Assembly (NCBI GenBank): GCA_964490725.1
Contig: CAZBDU010000001.1
Span: forward strand, 124,001-188,000
Reading direction: 5' to 3'
DNA: 64,000 nucleotides
Source of the DNA: CAZBDU01 sp964490725
GTDB taxonomy: Bacteria; Spirochaetota; Spirochaetia; SZUA-6; DRHE01
This document shows positions 1 through 7,356 of the stretch, piece after piece. Under the pieces are notes generated by a model that was not told where the DNA came from, did no database searches, and was given only the letters and a program-made list of their open reading frames with translations. The position numbers were made by a program, and so were the translations under genes. The stretch's first letter is position 1, and each line of letters starts with the position of its first letter.

Positions 1-190
1 CCCGGGCCAGCAGGCGGAGGCTTGCCTCCTCGGTGACTTCGTCTTTCGTGCGGGCCGAGATTACGGTGGAGACCAGGACGCGAAAGGGGTCCCGTCGCTC
101 CCGGGCCATGCGGGTGACCCAGGGCGCCTCGCGCTCGAGGAACGCCTCCAGCGCCGGGATGATCCGTCCCCAGGGGACAGGGCCCTGCAT
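1..190 (-). CDS. nth: Endonuclease III, N-terminal part (cut by window edge)
   Basis: Only the first 63 codons lie in the window; the gene runs off the left edge. The product would be the base-excision-repair glycosylase/AP lyase that removes oxidised pyrimidines. The visible part has the family's opening, with DPFRVLVSTVISARTKDE near residues 34-51, matching the PFxxLVxxxLSxQTxD segment of the HhH-GPD fold; Arg takes the place of the usual Gln, as in some archaeal-type members. The catalytic Lys/Asp and the iron-sulfur cluster lie outside the window. The ATG at 190 follows the carD stop by 31 bases on the same strand, so the two probably share a transcript. The family call is fairly secure although the gene is incomplete. 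Confidence 0.75.
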   Translation of the reverse strand, partial: MQGPVPWGRIIPALEAFLEREAPWVTRMARERRDPFRVLVSTVISARTKDEVTEEASLRLLAR

Positions 191-221
191 CAGCGCCCTA
201 CCCGCGGCGCCTCCGGGGCGT

Positions 222-734
222 TCAATTTACCTCCAGCTTGCTGAAAACCAGGGCCTCGACCTCGTCCTTCTTCTTCTGCAGGGCGGAGGAAATCTCATCG
301 ACCAGGAGCTTGAGGGCGTTGTCGTAGAGCTTGCGCTCCAGGATGGGCAGCTCCTTGACCTTGCTCCTGTGGTAGAGGGTCCGCACCACCGTGGCGATGT
401 CCGTGACGCTGCCCTTCTTGAGCAGGTCCAGATTCATCTGGTAGCGCATCTTCCAGTCCGTCGGCACCGGCTCGTACTCCTCCGAGATGAGCCTGAGGGC
501 CTTGTTGGCTTCCCGCTTGTCGACGATCGGCCTGATGCCGAGCTGGTCCGCCTTGTCCACGGGAACCATCACTGTCATGTCGGACACTTCCAGATAGATG
601 ATGTAGTAGAGCAGCTTCGTGTCGCGGAAGGCCCGCTCCTCGATCGAGGTGACCGAGCCCACTCCCTGGAGGGGGTACACGACTTCCTGGCCCTCTTTGT
701 AGCGAAGCTTCTGCTTTTTGACGGATTTGCTCAT
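222..734 (-). CDS. carD: CarD/CdnL-type RNA polymerase-binding regulator
   Basis: A 170-residue protein. The N-terminal part (about residues 12-65; GQEVVYPLQGVGSV, then VMVPVDKADQLGIRP) is the CarD_TRCF RNA-polymerase-interacting Tudor-like domain. The helical C-terminal part (about 75-165) matches the DNA-binding half of CdnL proteins. Family members bind the RNA polymerase beta subunit and stabilise open promoter complexes, mostly at rRNA and housekeeping promoters. The length is typical. The ATG at 734 was chosen because the frame extends upstream only into the promoter and into the divergent gene's region. The -10 box ends 8 bases before the ATG with no Shine-Dalgarno sequence, so translation is probably near-leaderless. 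nth follows 31 bases downstream. Confidence 0.93.
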   Translation of the reverse strand: MSKSVKKQKLRYKEGQEVVYPLQGVGSVTSIEERAFRDTKLLYYIIYLEVSDMTVMVPVDKADQLGIRPIVDKREANKALRLISEEYEPVPTDWKMRYQMNLDLLKKGSVTDIATVVRTLYHRSKVKELPILERKLYDNALKLLVDEISSALQKKKDEVEALVFSKLEVN

Positions 735-742
735 ACGGTTTG

Positions 743-772
743 AGTATAACGAGAATCGGGGCGGGGAGTCAA
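743..772 (-). promoter_or_regulatory. carD promoter
   Basis: On the minus strand, TTGACT (-35, 772-767), an 18-base spacer and TATACT (-10, 748-743). The -10 box ends 8 bases before the carD ATG, so the mRNA leader would be about 2 bases. Confidence 0.65.
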
Positions 773-828
773 AGGGCGCCCCATCGGCCGGGTCCTCCCG
801 ACCCGCCGGCGGCCGCGGCCTGCCCTTC

Positions 829-858
829 TGGAAACGCCGCAACGATCCGGTGTAGACT
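829..858 (+). promoter_or_regulatory. Promoter of the VTT-domain gene
   Basis: TGGAAA, 18-base spacer, TAGACT; the -10 box ends 9 bases before the ATG at 868. This is a weaker match than most promoters in this window. Confidence 0.4.
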
Positions 859-867
859 CCCGGCAGC

Positions 868-1665
868 ATGAGAGCCCGCAGGATCCTGGCCATGGCCGCC
901 TTCCCGGCGCTGCTCGCGCTGGTGGTCCTCGTGGGAGTGCTGCTGCGCCGGCAGCTGGTGGAGATCTTCGCCTCCCCCGAGGCTCTCAGGCGCTGGATCC
1001 TGCATTCCGGCGTGGTGGCCCCGCTGGTCTTCGTTGCCGTGCAGGCATTCCAGGTGGTGATCTTCTTCATCCCCGGGGAGATCCCCCAGGTGGCCGGCGG
1101 CTACCTCTTCGGGCTTCTGCGGGGCTCCCTTCTCTCCCTGGCGGGGATTCTCCTGGGCTCCTCGCTGAGCTTCGGCATGGCCAGGCTTCTGGGCGTGCCC
1201 TTCGTCAACGCTCTCTTCGACCGCGACAAGGTGGAGCGGGTTCGTTCCATCGTGGAGTCCTCCCGGGGCAGGATCACCTTCTTCCTGTTCTTTCTCATTC
1301 CGGGGATCCCCAAGGACATTCTCTGCTACGCCGGAGGGCTCACCACCCTGAGCCTGCCGGCGTTTCTGCTCCTGTCCACCCTGGGGCGCATCCCCGGCAT
1401 CGTGGGCAGCGCCCTGATGGGCAACGCCGCAGCGGACCGGCGCTGGATCCTGGCGGGTTCGGTCTTCTTCGTGGCCGCGGCTCTCTTCCTCATCGGGTTC
1501 CTGCTGCGGGGGCGGATCCAGCAGCTCCTGGAGCGGATCTCCGGTCCCGCAGCGCGCCGCCGGGCAGCGAAGCGCAGCCGCCGGGCAGGCGGAGAAGCCG
1601 GGGCCGGGGGGCGGCGCGCCGGTGAGGACCCTCCGGATGAAGGCAGGCCCGCCCCGCCGGGCTAG
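868..1665 (+). CDS. VTT-domain (TVP38/DedA-like) membrane protein
   Basis: A 265-residue integral membrane protein. An N-terminal membrane helix (about 8-26) is followed by the VTT core. The core includes the re-entrant-type segment FIPGEIPQVAGGYLFG (about 72-87) and, later, LIPGIPKDILCYAGG, the paired motifs of the TVP38/TMEM64 branch. Members are thought to act in lipid scrambling or undecaprenyl-phosphate recycling; the substrate of this one is unknown. The last 40 residues are Arg/Gly/Ala-rich and probably cytosolic. The gene is divergent from carD. Its TAG stop shares the tetranucleotide CTAG (1662-1665) with the stop of the convergent binding-protein gene. Confidence 0.82.
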   Translation: MRARRILAMAAFPALLALVVLVGVLLRRQLVEIFASPEALRRWILHSGVVAPLVFVAVQAFQVVIFFIPGEIPQVAGGYLFGLLRGSLLSLAGILLGSSLSFGMARLLGVPFVNALFDRDKVERVRSIVESSRGRITFFLFFLIPGIPKDILCYAGGLTTLSLPAFLLLSTLGRIPGIVGSALMGNAAADRRWILAGSVFFVAAALFLIGFLLRGRIQQLLERISGPAARRRAAKRSRRAGGEAGAGGRRAGEDPPDEGRPAPPG

Positions 1666-3266
1666 GGGCCTCCGCCCCGGCGGGGCAGCGAGGCCACTCC
1701 CGGCGGAATGCGGGGCACCCTGAAGCCGAGATACTTGAAGGGGTGCACGTTCAACACGTTGGGGAACCACCCTTCCACCCGTTCCAGATCGATCAGGTTG
1801 AATGCCGGCGTGTGGCTGATGGGCAGCACCACCGCGCCGTGGAGCAGGATGGTCTCCGCTTCTCCCAGGAGCTTGTAGCGCTTTTCGCCGTCCTCGCTGA
1901 GGGAGCTGTCCACCAGCCGGTCGAACTCCGGGTCCGAGAAGTGGGCGTCGTTCAGGTTCGCCCCGGTGGTCCACATCTGCAGGAAGGTCAGGGGGTCGGC
2001 GTAGTCGCCGATCCAGATCACCGTGCCCAGGGTGTACTCCGGGCTCTTCACCTCCCGCAGGTAGCGATCGTAGGGGTAGCTGCGCACCGCGACGCTCAGG
2101 CCCAGCTTCTCCTTCCAGCGCCCGGCCGCCAGGGCGGCGATCCGCTGGCTTTCGGGGTCGTCGGGGATCTTGATGGTCAGCTCCGGCAGGCCCCTCCCCT
2201 GGGGGTAGCCGGCCTCCTCCAGCAGCGACATCGCCTGCTGTTCGTCGGGAGCGGTGATTCCTTTCACCTCCGGGTAGGAGGGGATGGGCGGGATCAGCCG
2301 GCTGGTGGGGAAGAGGGTGTTGTCCTGGGAGCGGATCTCATCCCAGGGTAGCAGCAGGGCCAGGGCCCGGCGCACCCGCGCGTCGCTCCAGGGCTTCTGG
2401 GCGCAGACGAAGTAGAAGTAGTCGGTGGCGAACATGGGATTGAAGACGATCTTGCTGCGGTCCTTCAGCGCCGCGGTGTCCCAGTTGTTGGCCCAGTCGA
2501 TCTGCCCCTGGTCGAACAGCTCGCTCACCTTCGCCGGGTCGTCAATCAGGCGCACCCGCAGGGTGTCCAGCTTCACGTTGGCGGCGTCCCAGTAGAGGCG
2601 GTTCTTGGTCAGCACCAGCTCCTGGGGGGTCCGCTCCACCAGGTAGAAGGGACCGTTGCCGACGATCGAAGAGGCCTGATCCCATCCCTCCTTGCCGTAG
2701 TAGCGGGGGTGAATGGGAACGAAGCTGAGGTGGGTCAGCAGCTTCAGGAAGTGGCTGGCCGGCTTGACCAGCTCCACCTCCAGCTCCTTGTCCGAGATCA
2801 CCCGGATCCCCACCTCCGCCTCCTTGTTGCCGTTGCGGTATTCCCGGGCGCCCTTGATCACGTCGAAGAGGAAGGAGTATTCGGCGTGCGCCTGCGGGTC
2901 CAGCACCCGCATCCAGGAGTCGCGGAAGTCCTGGGCCCGCACGGGGTCTCCGTTGCTGTACAGCGCGTTGTCCCTCAGGAAGAACCGGTAGACCCGCTTG
3001 TCCGGGCTCACCTGCCAGCGCTCGGCCACGCCGGGCACCGGCTGAAGGGTGAGCGGATGGTAGCCCACCAGCCCCTCGTACAGGGCGGTGCTCAGCTCCG
3101 ATTCCATGGTGGTGTAGATATGCAGGGGATCGAGGGTCAGCGGCCGGGGGGAGTAGCTGACCACGAACTCCTTCTCCTGCCTGGATGCCTCCCTGCTGTC
3201 CTGCTCGGCGTGCAGCGACGATGCGGCCAGCAGCCCCGCGAGCAGCAGCGCAAGTGTCCTGTTCAT
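1662..3266 (-). CDS. Peptide/oligopeptide ABC transporter substrate-binding protein (SBP_bac_5)
   Basis: A 534-residue protein with a signal peptide (about 1-20, ending LHAEQ). The extracytoplasmic solute-binding family 5 fold is evident: LTLDPLHIYTTMESELSTAL near 40-60, ALYEGLVGYHP, then VAERWQVSPDKRVYRFFLR, GDPVRAQDFRDSW and the later HFSDPEFDRLVDSSL. These OppA/DppA-like proteins bind peptides (sometimes nickel or sugars) for an ABC importer. No permease or ATPase gene is adjacent, so this is an orphan binding protein and its partner must lie elsewhere. The absence of a clear lipobox cysteine suggests a soluble periplasmic form. The secreted-protein gene at 3290-3967 lies 23 bases upstream on the same strand, so a two-gene operon is likely. 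Confidence 0.88.
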   Translation of the reverse strand: MNRTLALLLAGLLAASSLHAEQDSREASRQEKEFVVSYSPRPLTLDPLHIYTTMESELSTALYEGLVGYHPLTLQPVPGVAERWQVSPDKRVYRFFLRDNALYSNGDPVRAQDFRDSWMRVLDPQAHAEYSFLFDVIKGAREYRNGNKEAEVGIRVISDKELEVELVKPASHFLKLLTHLSFVPIHPRYYGKEGWDQASSIVGNGPFYLVERTPQELVLTKNRLYWDAANVKLDTLRVRLIDDPAKVSELFDQGQIDWANNWDTAALKDRSKIVFNPMFATDYFYFVCAQKPWSDARVRRALALLLPWDEIRSQDNTLFPTSRLIPPIPSYPEVKGITAPDEQQAMSLLEEAGYPQGRGLPELTIKIPDDPESQRIAALAAGRWKEKLGLSVAVRSYPYDRYLREVKSPEYTLGTVIWIGDYADPLTFLQMWTTGANLNDAHFSDPEFDRLVDSSLSEDGEKRYKLLGEAETILLHGAVVLPISHTPAFNLIDLERVEGWFPNVLNVHPFKYLGFRVPRIPPGVASLPRRGGGP

Positions 3267-3289
3267 GACAGCTAAGGTAGCGCTTTTCC

Positions 3290-3967
3290 TCAGAAGATGC
3301 TATACGGACGCAGCTCCACGATCCGCACCTTCACGGTGACCTCCGTGCGGTAGGCTCCGGCGTGAATGCTGGTGCGGGGCTCCTCCCACAGCAGAACCTC
3401 CCCCCGGACCTCCCGGGGCTTGTTGAAGACGATGGGCCGCAGGTGGTTGCGCAGCGCCTCCTTGACCGCCTCCTGCAGGGCCAGCCGTTTGCCCTCCCCG
3501 GCCGGACGGTCGAAGACGCTGTGCTCGCCCCGCCCCGAGGCGGTGGGCACCACGTTGCTGGCCCAGGCCTCCCTGCGGGCCTCCTGGAAAGGCCGCAGCT
3601 GGTAGCGCACGGTGAGAAAGAGGAAGGAGTCCCGCACCTCGCCGGCAGCCACCCGCAGGTGCGGGTCGCCCCACCTCACCTCGGCCAGCGGGGTGAGGGT
3701 GAACGATTCGGCCACCCGGCGCCCGGAATCCGGCGGGGTGTAGGAGAACTCGTAGCCGTAGATCATGCCGGACAGCGCCTGCCTGGCCTCCTCGAGGACA
3801 AGCCGCCGGGCCTCCTCCGCGCTCAGGGGATAGCGGTTCTCCCGGCCCTGAAACATCGGCTCCAGCTCGCACCAGGCGTGCACGCTGAGGATGTCTCCCC
3901 CCGGAACCGGGGCGGCGGGAAGCGCGGCGGCGACCAGGAACACCGCGATCGGCAGGATGGCCTTCAT
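3290..3967 (-). CDS. Secreted protein of unknown function
   Basis: A 225-residue protein with a clear Sec signal (KAILPIAVFLVAAALPAAPV), presumably periplasmic. After it comes a charged alpha/beta sequence, with LSAEEARRLVLEEARQALSGMIYGYEFSYTPP around 50-80 and a C-terminal beta-rich segment (RTEVTVKVRIVELRPYSIF). No family is recognised. GTG at 3970 and ATG at 3967 are adjacent possible starts; ATG is preferred. The gene precedes the peptide-binding protein on the same strand with a 23-base gap, so a shared transcript and perhaps an envelope role are inferred. Confidence 0.7.
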   Translation of the reverse strand: MKAILPIAVFLVAAALPAAPVPGGDILSVHAWCELEPMFQGRENRYPLSAEEARRLVLEEARQALSGMIYGYEFSYTPPDSGRRVAESFTLTPLAEVRWGDPHLRVAAGEVRDSFLFLTVRYQLRPFQEARREAWASNVVPTASGRGEHSVFDRPAGEGKRLALQEAVKEALRNHLRPIVFNKPREVRGEVLLWEEPRTSIHAGAYRTEVTVKVRIVELRPYSIF

Positions 3968-3973
3968 CACCTA

Positions 3974-4004
3974 AGGGTATCGGCAGCGCGGTGCGCGCGG
4001 TCAA
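3974..4004 (-). promoter_or_regulatory. Possible promoter of the 3290-3967 operon
   Basis: TTGACC (4004-3999) with GATACC (3982-3977, 16-base spacer) or TACCCT (3979-3974, 19-base spacer). A second TTGACC copy lies at 4013-4008. The -10 region again abuts the start codon. Confidence 0.4.
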
Positions 4005-4058
4005 GACGGTCAAGAGCGCCCGGACCCGCCGGGCGGCCCTTCACCGGCCGCGGGGAGT

Positions 4059-4697
4059 TCAGTAGCGGCGCAGGAAGACCTTGATCGGGTTGATGCCCAT
4101 CCGCACCAGGAAGTACAGGTAGCCGAAGACCAGCCCGGCCAGGTGCGTCAGATTTGCCACCCCGCTGCGGGGATTGGTGAGCTGGGAGAACAGGGCCAGC
4201 CCGGCGAAGAGCAGCACCGCCACCGGGGCGCGCAGCGGCAGGATGCCGAAGATGTACAGCCGGGAGTCCGGAAAGAGGGTGGCGTAGGCCAGAAGCAGCC
4301 CGTAGATCGCCCCGGAGGCGCCGACGACGGGAATGGTGCCCATGCCGCTGTACCAGTTGATCGCCACCGTGGCCAGCCCGGCGCCCACTCCGCAGGCGAA
4401 GTAGTAGATGAGAAACTCCGTGGAGCCCAGGCGGTGTTCCAGGGGAAGGCCGAAGATGAACAGCGCCAGCATGTTGAACAGGATGTGCCAGATGCCCCCG
4501 TGCATGAACATGTAGGTGACCACCTGCCACCAGGCGCCGGCGCGGAGAACCAGGTACGGATAAAGGGCCAGGTAGGAGAAGGTCCGCGGAACCAGGTAGC
4601 TGAGCAGGAACACGGCCACGTTGATGACGATGAGCGCCATGGTGGCGTTGTAGAAGCGGTAACGGACCGGCCTCCGCAGCAGGGAGTCGTTTCTCAT
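4059..4697 (-). CDS. Rhomboid-family intramembrane serine protease
   Basis: A 212-residue polytopic protein with about six membrane helices. The catalytic serine motif GASGAIYG is near residue 125 and the partner histidine lies in HLAGLVFGYLYF near 180. The loop YMFMHGGIWHILFNMLALFIFG (about 62-83) is the characteristic HxxxHxxxN rhomboid segment. Rhomboids cleave membrane-anchored substrates inside the bilayer; the substrate here is unknown. The ATG at 4697 has no Shine-Dalgarno sequence, and the -10 box ends 6 bases before it. The promoter's -35 hexamer contains the stop codon of the upstream polyprenyl synthase gene, so this gene can be expressed independently. Confidence 0.92.
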   Translation of the reverse strand: MRNDSLLRRPVRYRFYNATMALIVINVAVFLLSYLVPRTFSYLALYPYLVLRAGAWWQVVTYMFMHGGIWHILFNMLALFIFGLPLEHRLGSTEFLIYYFACGVGAGLATVAINWYSGMGTIPVVGASGAIYGLLLAYATLFPDSRLYIFGILPLRAPVAVLLFAGLALFSQLTNPRSGVANLTHLAGLVFGYLYFLVRMGINPIKVFLRRY

Positions 4698-4703
4698 AGG
4701 GTG

Positions 4704-4732
4704 AAAGTACGCTTACCCGGCTCGCCCGTCAA
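4704..4732 (-). promoter_or_regulatory. Promoter of the rhomboid gene
   Basis: Minus strand TTGACG (4732-4727), 17-base spacer, TACTTT (4709-4704). The ATG starts 7 bases after the -10 box, which predicts a leaderless mRNA. The TGA inside TTGACG is the stop of the upstream gene. Confidence 0.65.
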
Positions 4733-5781
4733 CCTTCGATCCTCCATCCCTCCACCAGGGAGGCGATCAGGGTGAGGGTGAGCTCCAGGGTCTTGGAGGG
4801 GGGAAAGAGGCTGCGCAGCCGCTCCCCCGCCGCCCTCAGGATGCTCACCGCCCTGCCGGCGGCATCCTCCACCGCCCCGGAGCCGGTGAGCAGCTCGATG
4901 GCCCGCTCCACCTCCCCGCCGGCTCCTCCGCTGGCCCGGGCGCCGAGGAACAGCCCCGCCAGCTCCGCGGCCCCCTCGGGGTGGCCGGCGAGGTAGAGGA
5001 TCACCGGCAGGCTCTTCTTGCCCTCCACGATGTCGTCCCCCCGGCTCTTGCCGGGAACTCCCGCCGTGAGGTTGCGCACGTCGTCAATGATCTGGAAACC
5101 CACACCGAACTGCTCCGCCACCGAGCCGCAGTGCCCGGCCAGCTCCTCCCCGCCGCCGCCGGCCAGCACGCCCAGGCGGGCCGCCAGGCGCGCCATGCTG
5201 CCGGTCTTCAGGCGGCACATCTGCAGGTACTCCTGGACGCCGGGCACCGTCTCGTGGCGCCGGTGCCAGAGAATGTCCAGGCCCTGTCCCAGATGCAGCC
5301 GGCGCATGTCCTCCAGGTAGTAGCGGTAGGCCAGGAGCTTTTCCCGCTCCGTCAAGCCGCTGGCCTCCACCACCACCGCCGGCAGGAAGTAGAGGAAGCT
5401 GCCGGAGTTGATGGCCGTGTCGGTGCCGAAGAGTACGTGCGCGGCCGGTCCACCCCGGCGCCGCAGCGCCCCGTCCTCGATGTCGTCCACGATCAGGCTG
5501 CCGTTGTGGGCCAGCTCCACCAGGGGGCAGAGCGACAGGGCGCGCTCGGAGGAGCCGCAGAGCTCCGCGAAGAGAATGGCCAGCAGCGGCCGCCAGCGCT
5601 TGCCGCCCCGGGCCAGAAGGTCCCGCCCCGGCTCGATCACCGCCGCCAGATCCGCATCCCGCACTCCCTCCAGGGCTTCCCCGGCGCAGCGGTCCACCCA
5701 GCCTGCCCCCGGGGTCTCCGGCATCAGAGCTGCCAGCTGGCCTTCGATGCGCTCCAGCTGCTCTTTCAAGAACCCGTTCAT
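4729..5781 (-). CDS. Polyprenyl (geranylgeranyl/farnesyl-type) diphosphate synthase
   Basis: A 350-residue trans-isoprenyl diphosphate synthase. The first aspartate-rich motif appears as VDDIED followed by RRRGGPAAH (about 93-105). The second is IIDDVRNL (about 227-234), with Asn in place of the last Asp, and KKSLPVIL follows. These motifs bind Mg-diphosphate for chain elongation with isopentenyl diphosphate; the chain length cannot be read. The family normally has about 300-330 residues, so this copy is slightly long. ATG 5781 was chosen; an in-frame TTG at 5817 would add 12 residues but comes within 8 bases of the divergent rlmE start. No Shine-Dalgarno sequence precedes the ATG. Confidence 0.88.
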   Translation of the reverse strand: MNGFLKEQLERIEGQLAALMPETPGAGWVDRCAGEALEGVRDADLAAVIEPGRDLLARGGKRWRPLLAILFAELCGSSERALSLCPLVELAHNGSLIVDDIEDGALRRRGGPAAHVLFGTDTAINSGSFLYFLPAVVVEASGLTEREKLLAYRYYLEDMRRLHLGQGLDILWHRRHETVPGVQEYLQMCRLKTGSMARLAARLGVLAGGGGEELAGHCGSVAEQFGVGFQIIDDVRNLTAGVPGKSRGDDIVEGKKSLPVILYLAGHPEGAAELAGLFLGARASGGAGGEVERAIELLTGSGAVEDAAGRAVSILRAAGERLRSLFPPSKTLELTLTLIASLVEGWRIEG

Positions 5782-5825
5782 GGGTATAGAATTGTCTGTG
5801 CCATGGCGAAGCGTCAAGGAGCCCC

Positions 5826-6458
5826 ATGAAACGCCAGGCGGACTACTTCAGCCGGCTGGCCCGCAGCAAGGGCTTTCCAGCCCGCTCGGTCTTCAAGCTC
5901 CAGGAGATCCAGGACCGTTTCCATGTGATCCCCCGGGGCGCGCGGGTCCTCGACATCGGAGCCTCACCCGGGAGCTGGAGCCGCTACTGCCTGCAGCTGC
6001 TGGCCGGGCAGGGCGGGGTGGTAGGGGTGGATCTGATTCCTCCGGCCTTCACCCCGGCGCCGCGCGACCGCTACCGTTTCATCCAGGGAAGCGTCTTCGA
6101 CCGGGAGGTGCTGGAGGCGTGTCGCGAGGCGGGTCCCTACGAGGTGATCCTCAGCGACGCGGCTCCCCAGACCGGCGGCAACCGCATCGTGGACTCCCAG
6201 CGTTCGCTGGAGCTCGCCGGGCAGGTGCTCGAGCTGGCAGCCGCCGTGCTCGTGCCCGGCGGCAACGCGGTGGTGAAGCTGTTCCAGGGCGGGGCTGAGG
6301 GAGAGCTTCTGGGGCGCCTGCGCACCCTCTTCGGCCGCGCCCGGGCGTTCAAGCCCGGCGCCTCCCGCAAGGAGTCCACCGAGGTCTATCTGATCGGATT
6401 CTCCTGGCGCGGCGCCGGGGCGCGGGGCCCGGGGGGGCGGGACGCCCGGGCGCCGTAG
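5826..6458 (+). CDS. rlmE: 23S rRNA (uridine2552-2'-O)-methyltransferase
   Basis: A 210-residue FtsJ/RrmJ-family enzyme that methylates U2552 of 23S rRNA. The K-D-K-E catalytic tetrad is visible: Lys in ARSVFKL (about 24), Asp in ILSDAAPQ (about 110), Lys in VVKLFQG (about 152) and Glu in KESTEVYL (about 187). The SAM-binding loop is VLDIGASPGSWS (about 43-54). The Gly/Arg-rich tail after 195 is extra to the fold. The start follows AAGGAG with 5-base spacing. The gene is divergent from the polyprenyl synthase gene. Confidence 0.93.
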   Translation: MKRQADYFSRLARSKGFPARSVFKLQEIQDRFHVIPRGARVLDIGASPGSWSRYCLQLLAGQGGVVGVDLIPPAFTPAPRDRYRFIQGSVFDREVLEACREAGPYEVILSDAAPQTGGNRIVDSQRSLELAGQVLELAAAVLVPGGNAVVKLFQGGAEGELLGRLRTLFGRARAFKPGASRKESTEVYLIGFSWRGAGARGPGGRDARAP

Positions 6459-6484
6459 GGCGGCCCCGGGGAGGAAAAAAAAGC

Positions 6485-6513
6485 TTGCGTGGGGCGCGGT
6501 TAGGGCCTATCAT
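6485..6513 (+). promoter_or_regulatory. Promoter of the secreted-protein gene at 6562
   Basis: TTGCGT, 17-base spacer, TATCAT. The predicted start near 6520 leaves about 40 bases of leader with an AAGG ribosome site just before the ATG. Confidence 0.6.
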
Positions 6514-6561
6514 GAACGCGCATCTGACCAGGAAACTCATAGGTTAAGGGGGATTACAAGG

Positions 6562-7230
6562 ATGAAACGACTGACAGTCTTGCTGTGCCTCGTATTCCTG
6601 TTGGCGCCGGTTTTTCTGTTCGCCCAGGATCTGGGGCCATGGAAAGCCGCCTACGGGGACTGGCGCATGGTCAACGGGCGCCTGACGCAGCTGAGCACCA
6701 AGGCAGGTATGGCCCAGGCCTATATGTATCTGCCCCAATCCGGGATCATGCAGTACGAGTTCGACGCCAGGTACGTGGCCGGGGCCGAGGATTCCTACGC
6801 GGGTTTCGGCGTGCACATCGGCATCGACAAGGCGTGCACCGGCAAGAGTTGGGGCAACGGCAAGTCCTTCCTGCTGTGGCTCACCTACGATCCGAAGGCC
6901 TACGACGGTTCAGGACTGTTCGGCCAGGCCTACAAGAGCTTCCGGCACTCGTACATGATTCTGCTGCACCGGGGCGACAGATACATGGTCCCGGCCAGCC
7001 TGGTCTCGACCCTGAGCATGGACAAGCTCCCGAGCTACACGCTGCCGGTGAAGATCAAGGTCAACTACAACACCGGCTCGGTAAAGGTTTACGATCCGAC
7101 CCGCACCGGCTACTACTACCGTTTCTCCGTGGGTGAGCCGATCAAGGGGGGCCTGTACATCTCCGTGCGGACCAACAGCCTGGCGGGCAGCTTCGGCAAC
7201 TTCAAGGCGACCAGGCTGGACAGCTTCTAG
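6562..7230 (+). CDS. Secreted protein of unknown function, beta-sandwich-like
   Basis: A 222-residue exported protein with a signal peptide (RLTVLLCLVFLLAPVFLFAQ) and no lipobox. The mature part is rich in Tyr, Gly and Ser and reads as alternating beta strands, for example WRMVNGRLTQLSTKAGMAQA, then YEFDARYVAGAEDSYAGFGVHIG, then VKIKVNYNTGSVKVYDPTRTG and YISVRTNSLAGSFGNFKATRL. The pattern resembles concanavalin-like/DUF1080-type beta sandwiches, but no motif decides this. Codon use is less extreme than that of its neighbours, as for an abundant exported protein. It is a single-gene unit with its own promoter and a strong terminator. Confidence 0.75.
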   Translation: MKRLTVLLCLVFLLAPVFLFAQDLGPWKAAYGDWRMVNGRLTQLSTKAGMAQAYMYLPQSGIMQYEFDARYVAGAEDSYAGFGVHIGIDKACTGKSWGNGKSFLLWLTYDPKAYDGSGLFGQAYKSFRHSYMILLHRGDRYMVPASLVSTLSMDKLPSYTLPVKIKVNYNTGSVKVYDPTRTGYYYRFSVGEPIKGGLYISVRTNSLAGSFGNFKATRLDSF

Positions 7231-7257
7231 ACAAGAACCAGTTTTCTGAAAAGATGT

Positions 7258-7289
7258 GCCAGGTCCTCCTGCGGGCCTGGCTCTTTTTT
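7258..7289 (+). terminator. Rho-independent terminator
   Basis: Nine-pair stem (GCCAGGTCC with GGGCCTGGC, one G-U pair), 6-base loop TCCTGC, followed by CTC and seven T. It lies 27 bases after the stop at 7230. Confidence 0.85.
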
Positions 7290-7356
7290 TGCGACTCCGC
7301 CTCCCTCCGCCGGGCAGTGGATTTTTTCCCTCCTTGCCGGTAGTATGGCAGCCGTC

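Noticed and set aside
33..743. Open frame on the plus strand opposite carD and nth
   Set aside because: It is antisense of carD, has no ribosome site and reads as low-complexity Leu/Val/Asp-rich sequence typical of GC-rich shadows.
769..1974. Long minus-strand frame opposite the VTT gene
   Set aside because: Gly/Pro/Arg/Gln-rich antisense sequence without domain or start signal; the plus-strand protein has clear membrane motifs.
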